Assembly (NCBI GenBank): GCA_032173965.1
Contig: CM063284.1
Coordinates: 133,353,125-133,417,124, forward strand
Direction of reading: 5' to 3'
Length of the DNA: 64,000 nt
Source: Sitta carolinensis
Lineage: Eukaryota; Chordata; Aves; Passeriformes; Sittidae
In this document: positions 39,605 through 49,700 of the stretch, piece after piece
Layout: each line of letters begins with the position of its first letter
How positions within the stretch are numbered: the stretch's first letter is position 1
Translations under genes and position numbers: made by a program
Notes under the pieces: model-generated
Told to the model about the DNA's origin: nothing
Database searches by the model: none
The model's input: only the letters and a program-made list of their open reading frames with translations

Positions 39605-41461
39605 AAACAGAAGAGTTAAGTTTTATTACCTAATTTAAGCAAATTTATATCTGTGGATTTAAACAACTTATAAATTTTGTCTCCATTTCTTGTAGTTGTC
39701 ATTTTTTTCAGTTTTTTTTCTATGGCTTGGTTATTTCTTTTCAGATTATCTGTTACTTATAAATGATACTGTGGTTTTAGATCATTTTGTTTCTTTGGAT
39801 ATCCTAAGGCAGTAGTCTCTAAGCTCTTATTTTACATCTACATTTCTCAATAGTGAATTTATAGCTTCCTTTCGCTCTCCCCTCTTTTTCCATTTCCTGT
39901 ATAATTTTTTCTTGTGTTGCAGATGTTAATTGCTTTTAGCTACAAGGATTTAAAAATAATGAAGTCATTTTTACAATGCTTACCTTTTTTCATTTGAAGG
40001 AGGTTGACTTTATATAAAGCTAACTTGGTAATGCAGTTGCTTATGAGCTAATCCTTCTTTCCTCTCTAGTAGTTAATTAATTCACTGTAGTCATTGCACC
40101 TATTTGCAGAAGTAAGAAATGTAGAAATCTGCTTTATTTATTTGGAGCCATTATGATTTGTTCTCTTTTCACACATACTTTTTTCCCTGTGTTCATTAAT
40201 ATCCAGTTCATATTGCACCACTGGTTGCTGTTCTTTCATGGTGTCGTTTTTATATTATTATATTTATTATAATATAACATTAATATATTATATTATTATT
40301 TATATTATGCTCTTTATTATATTATATATAATAATAAAGTTATTATCTTTGTTCAGTTATGTGCTTGTACTCTCTTTCAGTCCAATCAGTGAGAGTCGAA
40401 GAGTGCTGCAAGAATCATGTGAATTTTTCTTGAGGCACAATTCCAAGGTTAAACATAAAAAGAAGCACTACAAGTCAACTTCACACAGACTGAAAGTAAT
40501 TTCAAAGTCAATGGGGACCAGTACAGGTGGCACAACAAATCATGGAACTTCTGCAGTAGCAATCACTAATCATGATTACTTAAGCCAAGAAACTGTGGCA
40601 GAAATTAAAACCTCTCCAGAGACATCTGAGAAAGAGATTGAGGCAGATGGAGCATCAGCCCGAAGAGTCGAGGAAGGGGAAAACAGCGGAGATCAAATGT
40701 TCCCCAGTGCTAAACTGACCGTGGACCCTGTGGAAAGGAGAAGCAAAGCAGAGAGCACATGCCACATAAGTGCTTTGGCCGAGAGTATGAAGAGAGTAGG
40801 TGAAGGAAGGTAAGGCTCCCGAACTCGATCTATTCTTGGTTAATACATATTATCGTTATTTTTGTTAGCTTTCTGTTTCTTCTCTCTGAAGAATCAAGGT
40901 ATCCTCAGGATGCAGCTGACTTTCAGTAGCTGTTAAGAGAACTTGCAGACTGTGGCCATCTGTGTTTAGCATGTGGACTGTTTTGTGTTTTTGTAGAATT
41001 ATTCTCTTCCTTTTATCCTTGAGTGTTAGATCTTTGGCTTGTAGGATATTCTTGCCTTGTTGAACAGTTACCCTCAAGAAACTTGTGACTGCACTGCAAT
41101 CACTTTGAGAGGTGATGGGTCTGAAAAAGAACAGTGGTGACTGTAGGCTTGGAAAAGTGTATAGAACTGTACTACATTCTTTTGAAAAGAATACAGCTAA
41201 AGACATACTATGATTTCACTACTCTTTTTTTTTTTTCCCTGTGTAATGTAAATTAAACTGTGCTCAAAATTTACTCTCTCTGTTTTATTTTTCATTACCT
41301 ACAGAATAACTCCTAAAAATGATTTTAGTGAATCTCCTTCACTACAAAGGAGCTGTTCCCAAATACCGGATGTCTCACAGTCACCTTCCGTATCACTGCT
41401 TGTCTACTCAGCTTCAGACACCAGAAGAGAGTTGGATTCAGGAAACAGTTCTAATCCTTGA
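16580..41461 (+). CDS. FZD6: Frizzled class receptor 6 (FZD6), six coding exons, 709 aa
   Basis: FZD6 is a seven-pass plasma-membrane Wnt receptor, linked mainly to planar cell polarity, hair/feather and epithelial patterning, and restraint of canonical Wnt/beta-catenin signalling. Coding exons are 16,580-16,759, 32,562-32,758, 35,605-36,622, 38,938-39,086, 40,381-40,809 and 41,305-41,461, which join in frame to 709 residues (human about 706). Domains: signal peptide 1-19; Frizzled cysteine-rich domain with ten cysteines at 25, 33, 70, 79, 86, 96, 100, 107, 124 and 130; seven membrane segments between about 201 and 496; the Dishevelled-binding KTxxxW motif as KTCSEW at 499-504; then a long Ser/Lys-rich tail. 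The start is chosen because it opens the signal peptide in a strong context (A at -3, G at +4). All introns are GT-AG except that after residue 465, which reads as GC-AG. Assigned from remembered similarity to human FZD6 over the whole length. Confidence 0.97.
16876..16915. repeat. 10-bp perfect inverted repeat, 20-nt loop
   Basis: AGAGCTCCCT (16,876-16,885) and AGGGAGCTCT (16,906-16,915) are exact reverse complements, starting 117 nt into the first FZD6 coding intron. They would form a hairpin in the pre-mRNA. Too short to be a microRNA precursor by itself. Confidence 0.7.
25517..25573 (+). mobile_element. CR1 LINE 3' terminal fragment
   Basis: gttggtcctagtgagtccc followed by ttccaactcagaatattct and gtgactctg is the diverged terminal consensus of a CR1 subfamily. 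Only the last 55 bp or so survive. Confidence 0.7.
25909..26215. promoter_or_regulatory. Intragenic CpG island within the FZD6 intron
   Basis: About 300 bp of CpG-dense DNA (many CGG, GCC and GGCCGG blocks) stands alone in AT-rich intron, 9 kb downstream of the first coding exon and 6 kb upstream of the next. It could be an alternative promoter, an enhancer, the first exon of an antisense or lncRNA, or a GC-rich insertion. No strong donor site is seen in it on either strand, so I cannot assign a transcript. Confidence 0.65.
25986..26008. repeat. CGGTT pentanucleotide repeat in the intronic CpG island
   Basis: Four and a half tandem copies of CGGTT inside the intronic CpG island. Confidence 0.9.
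27778..27828 (+). mobile_element. Probable short CR1 3' remnant
   Basis: ggggttagtgatccttctg then agtctattccactttgaga and tattctctgac resembles the CR1 terminus (GATCCTTCTGAG...TTCCA...TATTCTGTGA) with several mismatches. Very short, so uncertain. Confidence 0.4.
28021..28085. repeat. Short A/T-rich tandem and inverted repeat
   Basis: ATTGTTGTAT recurs three times, and TTGTATC/GATACAA form a small inverted repeat at its end. Low-complexity intronic sequence. Confidence 0.7.
32562..32758 (+). CDS. FZD6: FZD6 second coding exon: bulk of the CRD
   Basis: Encodes residues 61-125 plus two bases of Arg126. It holds seven of the ten CRD cysteines (70, 79, 86, 96, 100, 107, 124) and the Wnt-binding core, including FGI.WPEELEC. 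Boundaries are cttccctgtag|CCT and ACCAG|gtattt. Confidence 0.97.
32759..35604. other. FZD6 intron (2.8 kb)
   Basis: GT-AG intron. It contains the LTR-like segment at about 34.45-34.85 kb; otherwise nothing recognised. Confidence 0.85.
34450..34850 (-). mobile_element. LTR-like segment inside a FZD6 intron, antisense to FZD6
   Basis: On the minus strand TATAAAAG (complement of 34,618-34,625) lies about 107 nt upstream of AATAAA (complement of 34,506-34,511), the promoter/poly(A) spacing of a retroviral LTR. The text resembles songbird ERV LTRs from memory. Boundaries are approximate and no internal retroviral genes adjoin, so it would be a solo LTR. Its antisense orientation keeps its poly(A) signal from truncating FZD6, as is usual for tolerated intronic LTRs. 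Confidence 0.5.
35605..36622 (+). CDS. FZD6: FZD6 third coding exon: end of CRD, hinge and TM1-TM6
   Basis: Completes Arg126 and encodes residues 127-465. It carries the tenth CRD cysteine (130), the hinge with conserved DYGFWCPRH and [13 protein letters not shown], and membrane segments 1-6. The loop block [16 protein letters not shown] and the extracellular [13 protein letters not shown] are essentially the family sequence. It ends TATCAG at 36,622, directly before gcaagt: a non-canonical but strong-consensus GC donor. Confidence 0.97.
36623..38937. other. FZD6 intron with GC-AG boundaries (2.3 kb)
   Basis: The left boundary reads CAG|gcaagt and the right cttctag|GCAAAG. Joining here gives [10 protein letters not shown], in register with human FZD6 (YQAKAKARPE). 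No GT near the junction restores the frame. It contains a CR1 tail. Confidence 0.85.
38277..38604 (+). mobile_element. CR1 LINE 3' fragment (about 330 bp) in a FZD6 intron
   Basis: Contains the CR1 hallmarks in order: CCAGTACCTGAAGGGAGCC, GTTATGGATGCCTCATCCC, TGGAAGTGTTCAAGGCCAG, GCTGGATGGGGCTTTGA, AACCTGGTCTAGTGGGATG, GTCCCTTCCAATCCAAACC and the terminal ATTCTGTGATC. Same strand as FZD6, ending 333 bp before the next exon. Confidence 0.95.
38938..39086 (+). CDS. FZD6: FZD6 fourth coding exon: TM7 and KTxxxW motif
   Basis: Encodes residues 466-514 plus two bases of Asp515. It contains TM7 (about 474-496) and KTCSEW (499-504), the membrane-proximal motif that binds the Dishevelled PDZ domain. 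It ends AAAAGAGA|gtaaga. Confidence 0.97.
39573..39600. repeat. Poly-T homopolymer (28 nt)
   Basis: Uninterrupted run of T, likely length-variable and error-prone in assemblies. Confidence 0.95.
40248..40345. repeat. Near-pure A/T tract upstream of a FZD6 acceptor
   Basis: About 100 bp of TATTA/TATAA repeats ending 35 nt before the 40,381 exon. It includes AATAAA at 40,333-40,338. It may form cruciform structure and crowds the branch-point region. Confidence 0.85.
40381..40809 (+). CDS. FZD6: FZD6 fifth coding exon: cytoplasmic tail
   Basis: Completes Asp515 and encodes residues 516-657. The first part ([14 protein letters not shown], then [10 protein letters not shown]) is close to human FZD6, as is the Ser/Thr stretch [11 protein letters not shown]; the remainder is acidic/Ser-rich and diverged. 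An ORF starting upstream in the A/T tract is an artefact. Donor is GGAAG|gtaagg. Confidence 0.96.
40810..41304. other. FZD6 last intron (495 bp)
   Basis: GT-AG intron ending attacctacag. A 113-codon minus-strand ORF across it has no family features. Confidence 0.85.
41305..41461 (+). CDS. FZD6: FZD6 last coding exon
   Basis: Completes Arg658, encodes residues 659-709 and ends with TGA at 41,459-41,461. It opens RITPK (human RISPK). The serine-rich middle and SVSLLVYS align with the human SSSEPSSLKGSTSLLVHP region, but the extreme C-terminus (SSNP) differs from human. A 68-codon ORF in another frame here is a shadow. Confidence 0.93.
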
Positions 41462-43270
41462 AAATTTGTATGAACCATTTGCATTGTATAAAACTGACAT
41501 GAGTTCTTTGTTACACTGGAAATAATGGATATTCTGTGCCTTATTAAAAAACACACATATCCTGCTTTGCACTTAAATAATGTATGTTTTGTAGGGGGTA
41601 CAGCTAGCAATAATGTACTGTACTTAATCTTGTCCAGGACTAATGGAAATTGAAGTTCTGTAGGACATGGCAATAATATAAGAAAGAGATGAGAGACAAA
41701 TATTATTCCTTATATAAAGAACACTTGGTAATGAATTACATTTAAATAATGCTTAGAAAGCACTGTTACTTCTCAAGGTATAAAATTCTGTCTGCCTCTT
41801 CGATATTTTTCAAAACTGGTTATTTTTTTTCTCTTTTTTGCTCTTAACCAACAGAGTATAAATAAGTGATGCACAAATTTCTAAACACCCTCTAAATTAT
41901 GCATCATGCTCTACTCTAGCAATTATAGCACTGGTTTATGGTAGCTTGTACACTGAATGTGAAAGGGAATCTGAAATTATAGCAGTTTATTTTGTACATA
42001 AAAATGAATTTTGTAAATAAGTGACTGCATAAGGTCAGTCTTTAGAACTACTGCTTTGTATGTATTGTATAAACTTGGGAAAGTTCCCGTGTTTCCCTTA
42101 GGGTGTTGCTGAAGCCAGCAGTCCCCTGGTGATAACCAGTGTGACACAGTTCTCAGAAAAGCAGGTTGGACCTTTACCCACAACTTGCTCGGGTATTTGG
42201 GGTGAGACGGGTCCTGCTACAGGGATGGTGCAGAAAGTGCAGCACTGTCTCAGCAAAATGCCTCTTGGAGCCTCTCCTGGTGTGGTGTTCCAGGGCATGG
42301 TGCCAAAGGGAACAGCTCAAACTCCTGGCTCACTGGGTGCGGGCTGACGTGCAGGCTTTGGGCTGCTGTCCTGAGCTGCAGCAACAGCTCGTCTCCTGCT
42401 CTTTCTATGCAAGTAACTTCATTTCTTTTTAAATGCTATAAAGAAATATCTTGTAAATAACTGCTGCAAATAACCACTGAGTTATTAACATGCAGGCTTC
42501 TTTAACAATCTATTTACTGAGAAGACAGCCTTAATACTTTTTCTCCAAAGCCTAATTTTCTATAAAGTCTATATGCTACAGCAATATATTTTCTCCAAAT
42601 CAAAAAGGCCTTAGTGATATAGCCTTTCTAGAGGTCGTTCTCAAGAGCGAGTACTGCTGATGTCTGACTTCATTTGAGTCAAGATTTTTAAAGAGCCAAT
42701 GGGATTTATTACTTGAGATAATTTGGAGACAGAGTTTGCTGTTTTCTAAACCTAAATGTCAGTACATTTTGTAAGACTGTCCAGCATCTTGCATTTGACC
42801 ACTAATAAGAGTATTTCTCAATGTTATGGTATTGTGCTGAGAATTTGCTGTGAGTTGGGGCAGCATTCATAGTGATGCTTAGAACAATGAAAATTGCATG
42901 GTACAAAGAACATGTAAATGCTGGAACAGCAGGAACTATGGTTCTGATAAACCAAAGTTATTTGTTTTATCCATCATGCATTAAAAATGAAATGTCTTTA
43001 CCTTTATATTACAGTATCTGTATTTTAGCATTTTATAATTTATTGCCTTCGGTGGGATATGATCTTTCTTTTAGAATTTTCCCATAAAAAATACACGGAA
43101 TTCTTGCTACTGAGTGGACAGTAAGAAAGATATGAAAAACCTCCTGTGAAAAAGCACACTAAATACCCTTCATTTTTCTAGTTCTGTTTGTAACCAGGTA
43201 ACTTTATACACATGTTCAGTAGTTTTGTTATTACTGTATTTGTTAGTAATAAAATATGCTGTTGTATAGT
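41462..43270 (+). other. FZD6: Probable FZD6 3' UTR
   Basis: AT-rich sequence after the stop, with a GC-richer patch at 42,100-42,400. The best distal poly(A) signal is at 43,248. A weaker ATTAAA at 41,543-41,548 could give a very short UTR. The extent is inference. Confidence 0.5.
43248..43253 (+). terminator. FZD6: Candidate FZD6 poly(A) signal AATAAA
   Basis: AATAAA followed by tatgctgttgtatagt, a T/GT-rich downstream element. It would give a 1.8-kb 3' UTR. Confidence 0.45.
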
Positions 43271-46200
43271 CAGAGCTTTGGAGTGGATATTTCTCAAAAC
43301 TAGATGTAGTATGTTTATTGCTCTACCTACTGTTGTAGTACTTTTTGCACCTAAAACACAACTATTTTTAGTTGGCCTGTGTGAGTTAGTAACTATTGCA
43401 ATGTTTTTATTCCTCCTGTGTGAGAAGCTGAGACAGAACAGTGCTAGGAATTGTTCATATGAACACAGACTTATGAAGGAGTGAGGAACTTGAACTAGTT
43501 CTTTCATCCTAATGTTTATAGCAATTTTTCTTTCATGACCTCTAAAGACCTCCTTTAGATTATGTAGAATGTGTATTTCCAGAGTGCTCATGCTGCCACC
43601 TTCTTAAAATATTGATTTTTAATTTTTAAATGTTATTTCCCCTTTTTAGGAAGTTCAGAAAATAATTGCTTTTGTGGTAACTGCTTTACGAAAGAAAAAC
43701 GCAAAGTAATTTTGAAGTTATAGCAATACCTTGGGCTTAGAAATAGATAATTTACCAAAGAAGTATGAGGTACGAAGCAACAACCAAAACATTGATTGGC
43801 AGTGAAATGCATCAGTGGTAGATCGAGACTGTAGCACTTTGTGTGTACCAGGTCAGCTGTATCAGAAAAAACAGACTGAATTCCCAGGGTGATCCTTACA
43901 GCCAAAAAGGCTGTGACCTCTCTGGGTGCTTTAACGGCCAAGTACCCGAGCAGTGAATGGAAAATTAAAGTGTTTGAATGCTCACATCAGTGATGAGAGG
44001 AAAGAAAAGGGGCCCGGAGATGAGTCAGGGTCTGGAAGGCTGACTGCCTTATGGTGAGGGGCAGTGCAGAATCTCATAAGCAGGCTCTCTAACAAAAGGT
44101 ATTTATTTATTTGCTTTCCTCTTGTAATATGAATGAAGTTAAGCTGTTCATGTTAAAAGGGCTTTTCTGCACCTTTGAGAATAACTTGTCCCTGGGGTAT
44201 CTCCATCAGCTGAAGTTGTTTACTGCAGGCTGGCAATCTTCTGGAAGATGCACTGTAAATCCAGGTATTTACATTGATACAGCTATTTTAGTCTTGTTTG
44301 GTGCCACTGTTTGCAAGAAGATAGAATACAGAATACTGACAGCTTCTCCAAACCTGGAATTATGTGTGCCAAATAGTCTTTCTCTGAACGAAGATGTCAT
44401 AAATCACTTCAAATTTTGCAGTGCACTGAGGTTTCAGGTAGCCTAGAAAATCTTTTAAAGGACAAGATAGATTTAGCATATCAAATAATATTTGATTTGC
44501 AAATAAACAACACCTGAAATTACCAATATGGTACTTTTATGATACATGTTGTTTATACTGTATCTTACTGTCAAATTATGCTAAATATGTTTAGTAAAAT
44601 CCAGGGTAGACTTAACCTAGAGTGTAAATCTAGGCACATACTTGAAAAAATAAGTCTGAGTTTGAAAATACGAACAAAATAATGTTTGTAACGTTTAATA
44701 AGTGTTATTACCAGAGAAGAAAAAAAAAAAAAAAATACCTGCAGTATTTAAAACCTGTTTAAATCCTTCTGGTTTTTTAAAGTAAAAACCCCAACAATTC
44801 AGCAATGGAGCACTAACTAGCTGAAGTATCACACGATTTTTTTTTACAACTGTTCAGCTGATTTACAGAGAACTATAGCTCCTTTTTCCTTACAAGGTAC
44901 AGAATATATTTGGCTTTAACAGTCAAATCCAGTTGAAATTCAGAAGGAAAAATAAAAAAGTTTAACTTTTAATAAAAATAAGTTTAGCATTCTGCAAAAC
45001 ACTGAAAAATGCAGTAGCTGAAGAGGATGAGGAATCCTGTTTTGCTGTGAAGTTTGACCACCCAGTCTCAACGTTCTGTTTCAGAAGGCTGCACATCAAA
45101 GGAGAGATTCTGCATCCTTCCCTTCACACTGGCCACTTGTTGGATCAGTCTTTGAAGGCATCTGGCTGCTCTCTGCCTGCATTCACTGGTAAAGCTCACT
45201 GCCAGTATTAACCAGTGGTATTTGCAGTAATTGAGATGGCTGGCACCAAAGGTATTTTAAAGTCTCATGAGTATAAATGTTATTTCCTGCACATTACCTT
45301 TGTTTGGCACTTAATTTTTCATGCCTTTACACTTACCATACTTGTATTTTTTAATGGACTAGAGTTTAATTAAAGTAACTTATTATGGGTTCATGAGCTT
45401 TCAGCTTTGTGTACTTAGAAGTGGAGCTCAGAATGTATTTCTGATGTACATCTATGAAATCCACTTCTGTTTATTAACTGGATTTTGCTTCCTATTAAAA
45501 AGCACTGAGATTAAAAGTATAATTAAAAGATTAAAAACATGCCAGGACATTTATATCTGAGCTCTTTTTAATGTTTAACCCTCACATTTAAACTTAGATC
45601 ACTGAAACAAAATGTGAAATAAATGTTTGTTTCCTTTTGGGTTTTACTAGTCCAAATAAAGTAATGGCCAATGAGATCTTTAAAAAATAATGATCTACCT
45701 TCATTAATTGGGTCACAGCTGGTTTCTTAGCACAGACAGAAGCTGGAGAGGGGAGTGGTTCCTGCTGTTTGGAAGAAGGCACTTTTTGTGGAAGGGCAGT
45801 GCTAAACAGGCACTTGGCACTGGGTGGAGGTGACGTGGAGGGACACTGACCTCGCACCAAGCGAGCACGCTCAGGTACAGCAGGACAGACACGAGAGAAC
45901 ATCAGGTGTTGTAAGGGGAAAGATTTGAGGACTCATTTTTGCCATACAAGATGAAGAGAAGCTGCAAGTTGTATTGCTATTGAGTAGGTTTGTCAGAGGG
46001 GTGAGGGGGAATGATTAGACATGGCCACCAAAGGGGTCATGACAGGAAAAAGGATGCTCCATGATGGTTGTGTATGAAAGACTAAGAAGAGGATGTGTGT
46101 CCCAGTTTATCTTCCGAATGTTCTACCTTACCACATGAAACTGGATCACAAGAAATTAATAGTAAATTGGTTATTAGTTGAAGGCTTAAGCTATCTGAGA

Positions 46201-46565
46201 AGCATTCCCTAGAGACCCAATTCTAGCAGTATCATACCTACTATCCAAGAGTGCAGGTAAGTCTTGAATGACTAAAGGCAGAGGCTTTAAGGAAGCTGAA
46301 GAGCACTGGGTTTGAGTCACTGATGTTGCCCACAGGACACAGTCCTATCTGGGACTTGCTCTCCTCCTTCCAGATTCCTACAGGCATGGCTGTGATCTGG
46401 ATTTCCAAGTAAAGAAAAAGTGGATGCACTGCAGGGATAAATGATCTAGATGTGAATCTGTGAAATGGGAGACATGGCACTGATGGGTGTGCTGTGCCAG
46501 TGGGTGGATGAGATGCAGATGTGTTGGGTTGGCTGAAATCAGGTCTCACCACGGAAATTAATTTA

Positions 46566-46602
46566 TTTTTCTTAAAACTTTTTCTTAAAATTTTTCTTAA
46601 AA
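46566..46602. repeat. Short tandem repeat of TTTTTCTTAAAA
   Basis: Three consecutive copies with one inserted base after the first. Confidence 0.85.
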
Positions 46603-46758
46603 TTTTAGTAGGCAAGATTATCCTGAGAAAGGCACCTAAAAATGCTGGTAGTTGTGGTAAGGTTTGCTATGGAGAGAAATGGAGTCACCAAACCAGCAGG
46701 AAAAGCCAAGAAAGCATGCACACGCATGTGCACACACACACAAGAAATAATTAAAAAT

Positions 46759-46779
46759 AAAAAAAAAAAAAAAAAAAAA
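46759..46779. repeat. Poly-A homopolymer (21 nt)
   Basis: Uninterrupted A run after a CA-rich stretch and AATTAAAAAT. Confidence 0.9.
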
Positions 46780-49700
46780 GGAGGACTTTGCCTTTTAAAT
46801 TAATATTACTTCAACAGCATTTTTAGGACACGCATCCTGAAAGTTCCTCTACTTGACAATGGGAAATTACGAACTCATAAATAAGATTTTTAATCAACCA
46901 AGAGGTGCTGTAATTACAGCAAAGTTACAAGGATAGAAGCAAGGAAACCACACTAAGTTATGCCTCAAAACAGCGTAGTTAAATGAGCACATGCTGTAAA
47001 AATATAACTTAGAGAAGGGCTCAAAAATCACATTTTTCTTCACAGGAACCTGGTGGATCTTTGCTATTCTCAACAAACATGATTTTATCCCCACACAAGC
47101 CAGGGATTCAGGTGCTTGATCCTTTCCAGTGCCATTGCATTAGTCAGTTGTTGATGCAAGTCAAATAACATTCCTATATTAGCACATAAAGCAACTCTAA
47201 TGCAAGAGTTTACCTGTTTTGGTATCCTCAGGGCTAAAGGATGACCCCACTGAGCCACTTGAGGTGAACTTCACTGTCCCTGACCCAGCAGGCCCTGTCC
47301 ATGGATTGCCCTTTCAGTGACAGTGGGTTATCTGTGAGCAGATGCTGGGGGTGCTGCCCAGAAGCTCCACAGCCCTGCTTGCCTCAAGCCATGGCACTTT
47401 TCACTGAGGTCAGTGTGGGTGTGAGAAGCCAGGTCACAGGAATGCCACAGGCTTCAAGCTCCACCACTGCATCCAAGAAGCAGAGCTGCAGTGATCACTG
47501 CAGTGTGTTCCCATCTGTCATTGTTTGGCTCTGCTTGTCTGTCTCTCCTGAGTTTTGTGCAACTGGGCCAAACAGTTTTGTTTCTTTGACCAAATCTTGC
47601 ATCCACAGGCTTCTGTGCATTTTGTGTTTGCCTGTTATGGTGGCTATAGACCTCTGGTTTCTGTAAGCCGCCTTACTTATCCTGAGGAACTCCTTTTCAA
47701 AGGGTTTACCAGACACAAATAAAATAAAACATTTCAAAGTTCAAGTCTATTCCTTTAATTTCAAAGATTACCACTAATTCAAGCTACTACCTTCCAAAAC
47801 TGGAAGGACAAACTTCTGGCAGTGCATTTGATGAATGGTGTAGAAAAATGCAGATTGTGCCCTTCACTTGAAGAAGCCTTCCTGTCTGAATGGAGCACTG
47901 TATTTCACATCCTAATAACCATTTATTAGCACAGGATTTAAGGAAAGTTAGCTTTTCAGCTCTGTATAAGCCTTTCTATTCACTAGGTTTCATGAGGTAG
48001 CCAAGTGATTCTTCTACCACTGACTAATCCCCAGCCACTCTAATGAGCAAATGTTCCTCCTGAGACTCAGCTCTCCCCTTGCACGTGATGATTCACTGGA
48101 CACCCAGTGAATTTAATTTTAAACTGGACTGAAAGAATTCAACCGTTCTACAAGTCCTTGAACAACCCAATCTAAGTGGACCTGCTTCAACCATATGTGC
48201 TCCAGATGCCCTGCAGACCCAAATGTTTCTGTGACTGCAGCTGGGATTGTGCCAGCTGCTCTTGGGAGCAGACTTGCATAGGTAAAGACCAGACCACTCC
48301 AGGGTCTGAAATTTGCAACCAGCAGTCAATGAAAACAGTATGGGCTTTTCATCATGAAGTTTACTCTATGGAAACATCTGGGTGTCCTGAGTTGTCCTTT
48401 ATCAGTGAAGCAGACAGTTCTCCCAAATACTTTTACTAAAGTTTATCTCTCTCTGACTGTGAATAGAGTTTAGTTTAAAATATTCAGTGCCTGCATTATT
48501 ATTGTAGAAACACAGCTATAAGTAAATGCTACAATAAATGAACTGATAGCTTGGACAGATCTGCCTGGAACCCTGGCAGGCAATGGAAGGAACTATTTCC
48601 ATAAGTTTTCACAGGTATCTGACCTATGTCCTGGTCTTGACTTATCAGAGACAATGTTAAAGATTAATCTCCATAGAAAACATAATTAATATAAGTAATA
48701 AAAAGTGAGGACTCTCTCATATTTTCTGTTGTGTAAAAATAAATTCCCTATAGTAACATTAAGAACTGCCATGTGCTTATTCAGAAATAAAGAAATAACA
48801 TTTATCTTCAGAATATTTTTCTCTCACACTCAAAAAATGCTGTCCTCATATATGTGAACATATATTCTCTTCTGCAGACAAACCTCTGAAGGATGAACAC
48901 ATGCCTCAAATAAGATTTTAAGATTCAAATGTTAATATGTGTACCTGCAAAGCACTGCTGTGGCTATAATGCTTTTATCATTTTATGTGGAAGCTATTGG
49001 AAGATTTTTTTTAAAAGGTGTATATGTGCTAATAAAGCGATAAAATAGAGGGAGAGATATTTTGGATTTTTTTAAAATATTACTCATGCTATATGAATCA
49101 TATATTTAAATTAAGATGTGTAAGAAGGGATTAAGGCCACAATCCCATTGGTTTTTATGCAGTTCCAAAGGCTTTTTTTGTAGAAGTTGGAATAAGTTTC
49201 TTAAATCTGTAATAAATTACCCAAGAGCTCTTGTTCTGGTTTTCTTCTACAGCAGCACAGACAGCTCTTTGTCTCCTTGATCAGACAGGCAGCCTGCAAA
49301 GAGCCATATGAAAAATTCAACAGTTTTCCCTGATCTCAGCCTTTTACACCAACTTACAACTCACCCTAAGATGTCAGTAATAAAGTGAACAAGATCTAAA
49401 TGATGAACTCCCCAGTTAGAAGCCCCAAGGACAGACTGGCCAGGATGCTGAGTGTTGTGATGCTGAGCACTGCAGTGCTAACCTCGAGTGCTCTGCCGTT
49501 ACCTGGGGGTATAATAACGTGCTCCCCAGAGTGATGCAAAGATCAGGCTGTCAACTAAAGTCAAAATTCCCAGACATCCCCAGAACAGGGAAATGTATTA
49601 AGCAATAAGAGTTAAAGGCAGATGAAAAGTCCAGGCCTTGGCACTTACTTTAATGGGCCTCTTTTGTCTCAGGATCCTCAGTCTTGAACTTTCTGTGATA

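Larger units (their letters stand above)
39087..40380. other. FZD6 intron (1.3 kb)
   Basis: GT-AG intron with a 28-nt poly-T run and an AT-rich tract just before its acceptor. No exon seen inside. Confidence 0.85.

Noticed and set aside
40238..40380. N-terminal part of the 191-codon ORF before the FZD6 tail exon
   Set aside because: It is intronic A/T repeat; the exon starts at 40,381 after ctctctttcag.
41319..41525. 68-codon ORF in the last FZD6 exon
   Set aside because: It is in a different frame from the FZD6 CDS, which reads to TGA at 41,461.
47301..47666. 121-codon plus-strand ORF between FZD6 and CTHRC1
   Set aside because: No recognisable domain or splice signals; expected by chance in a long GC-moderate stretch.
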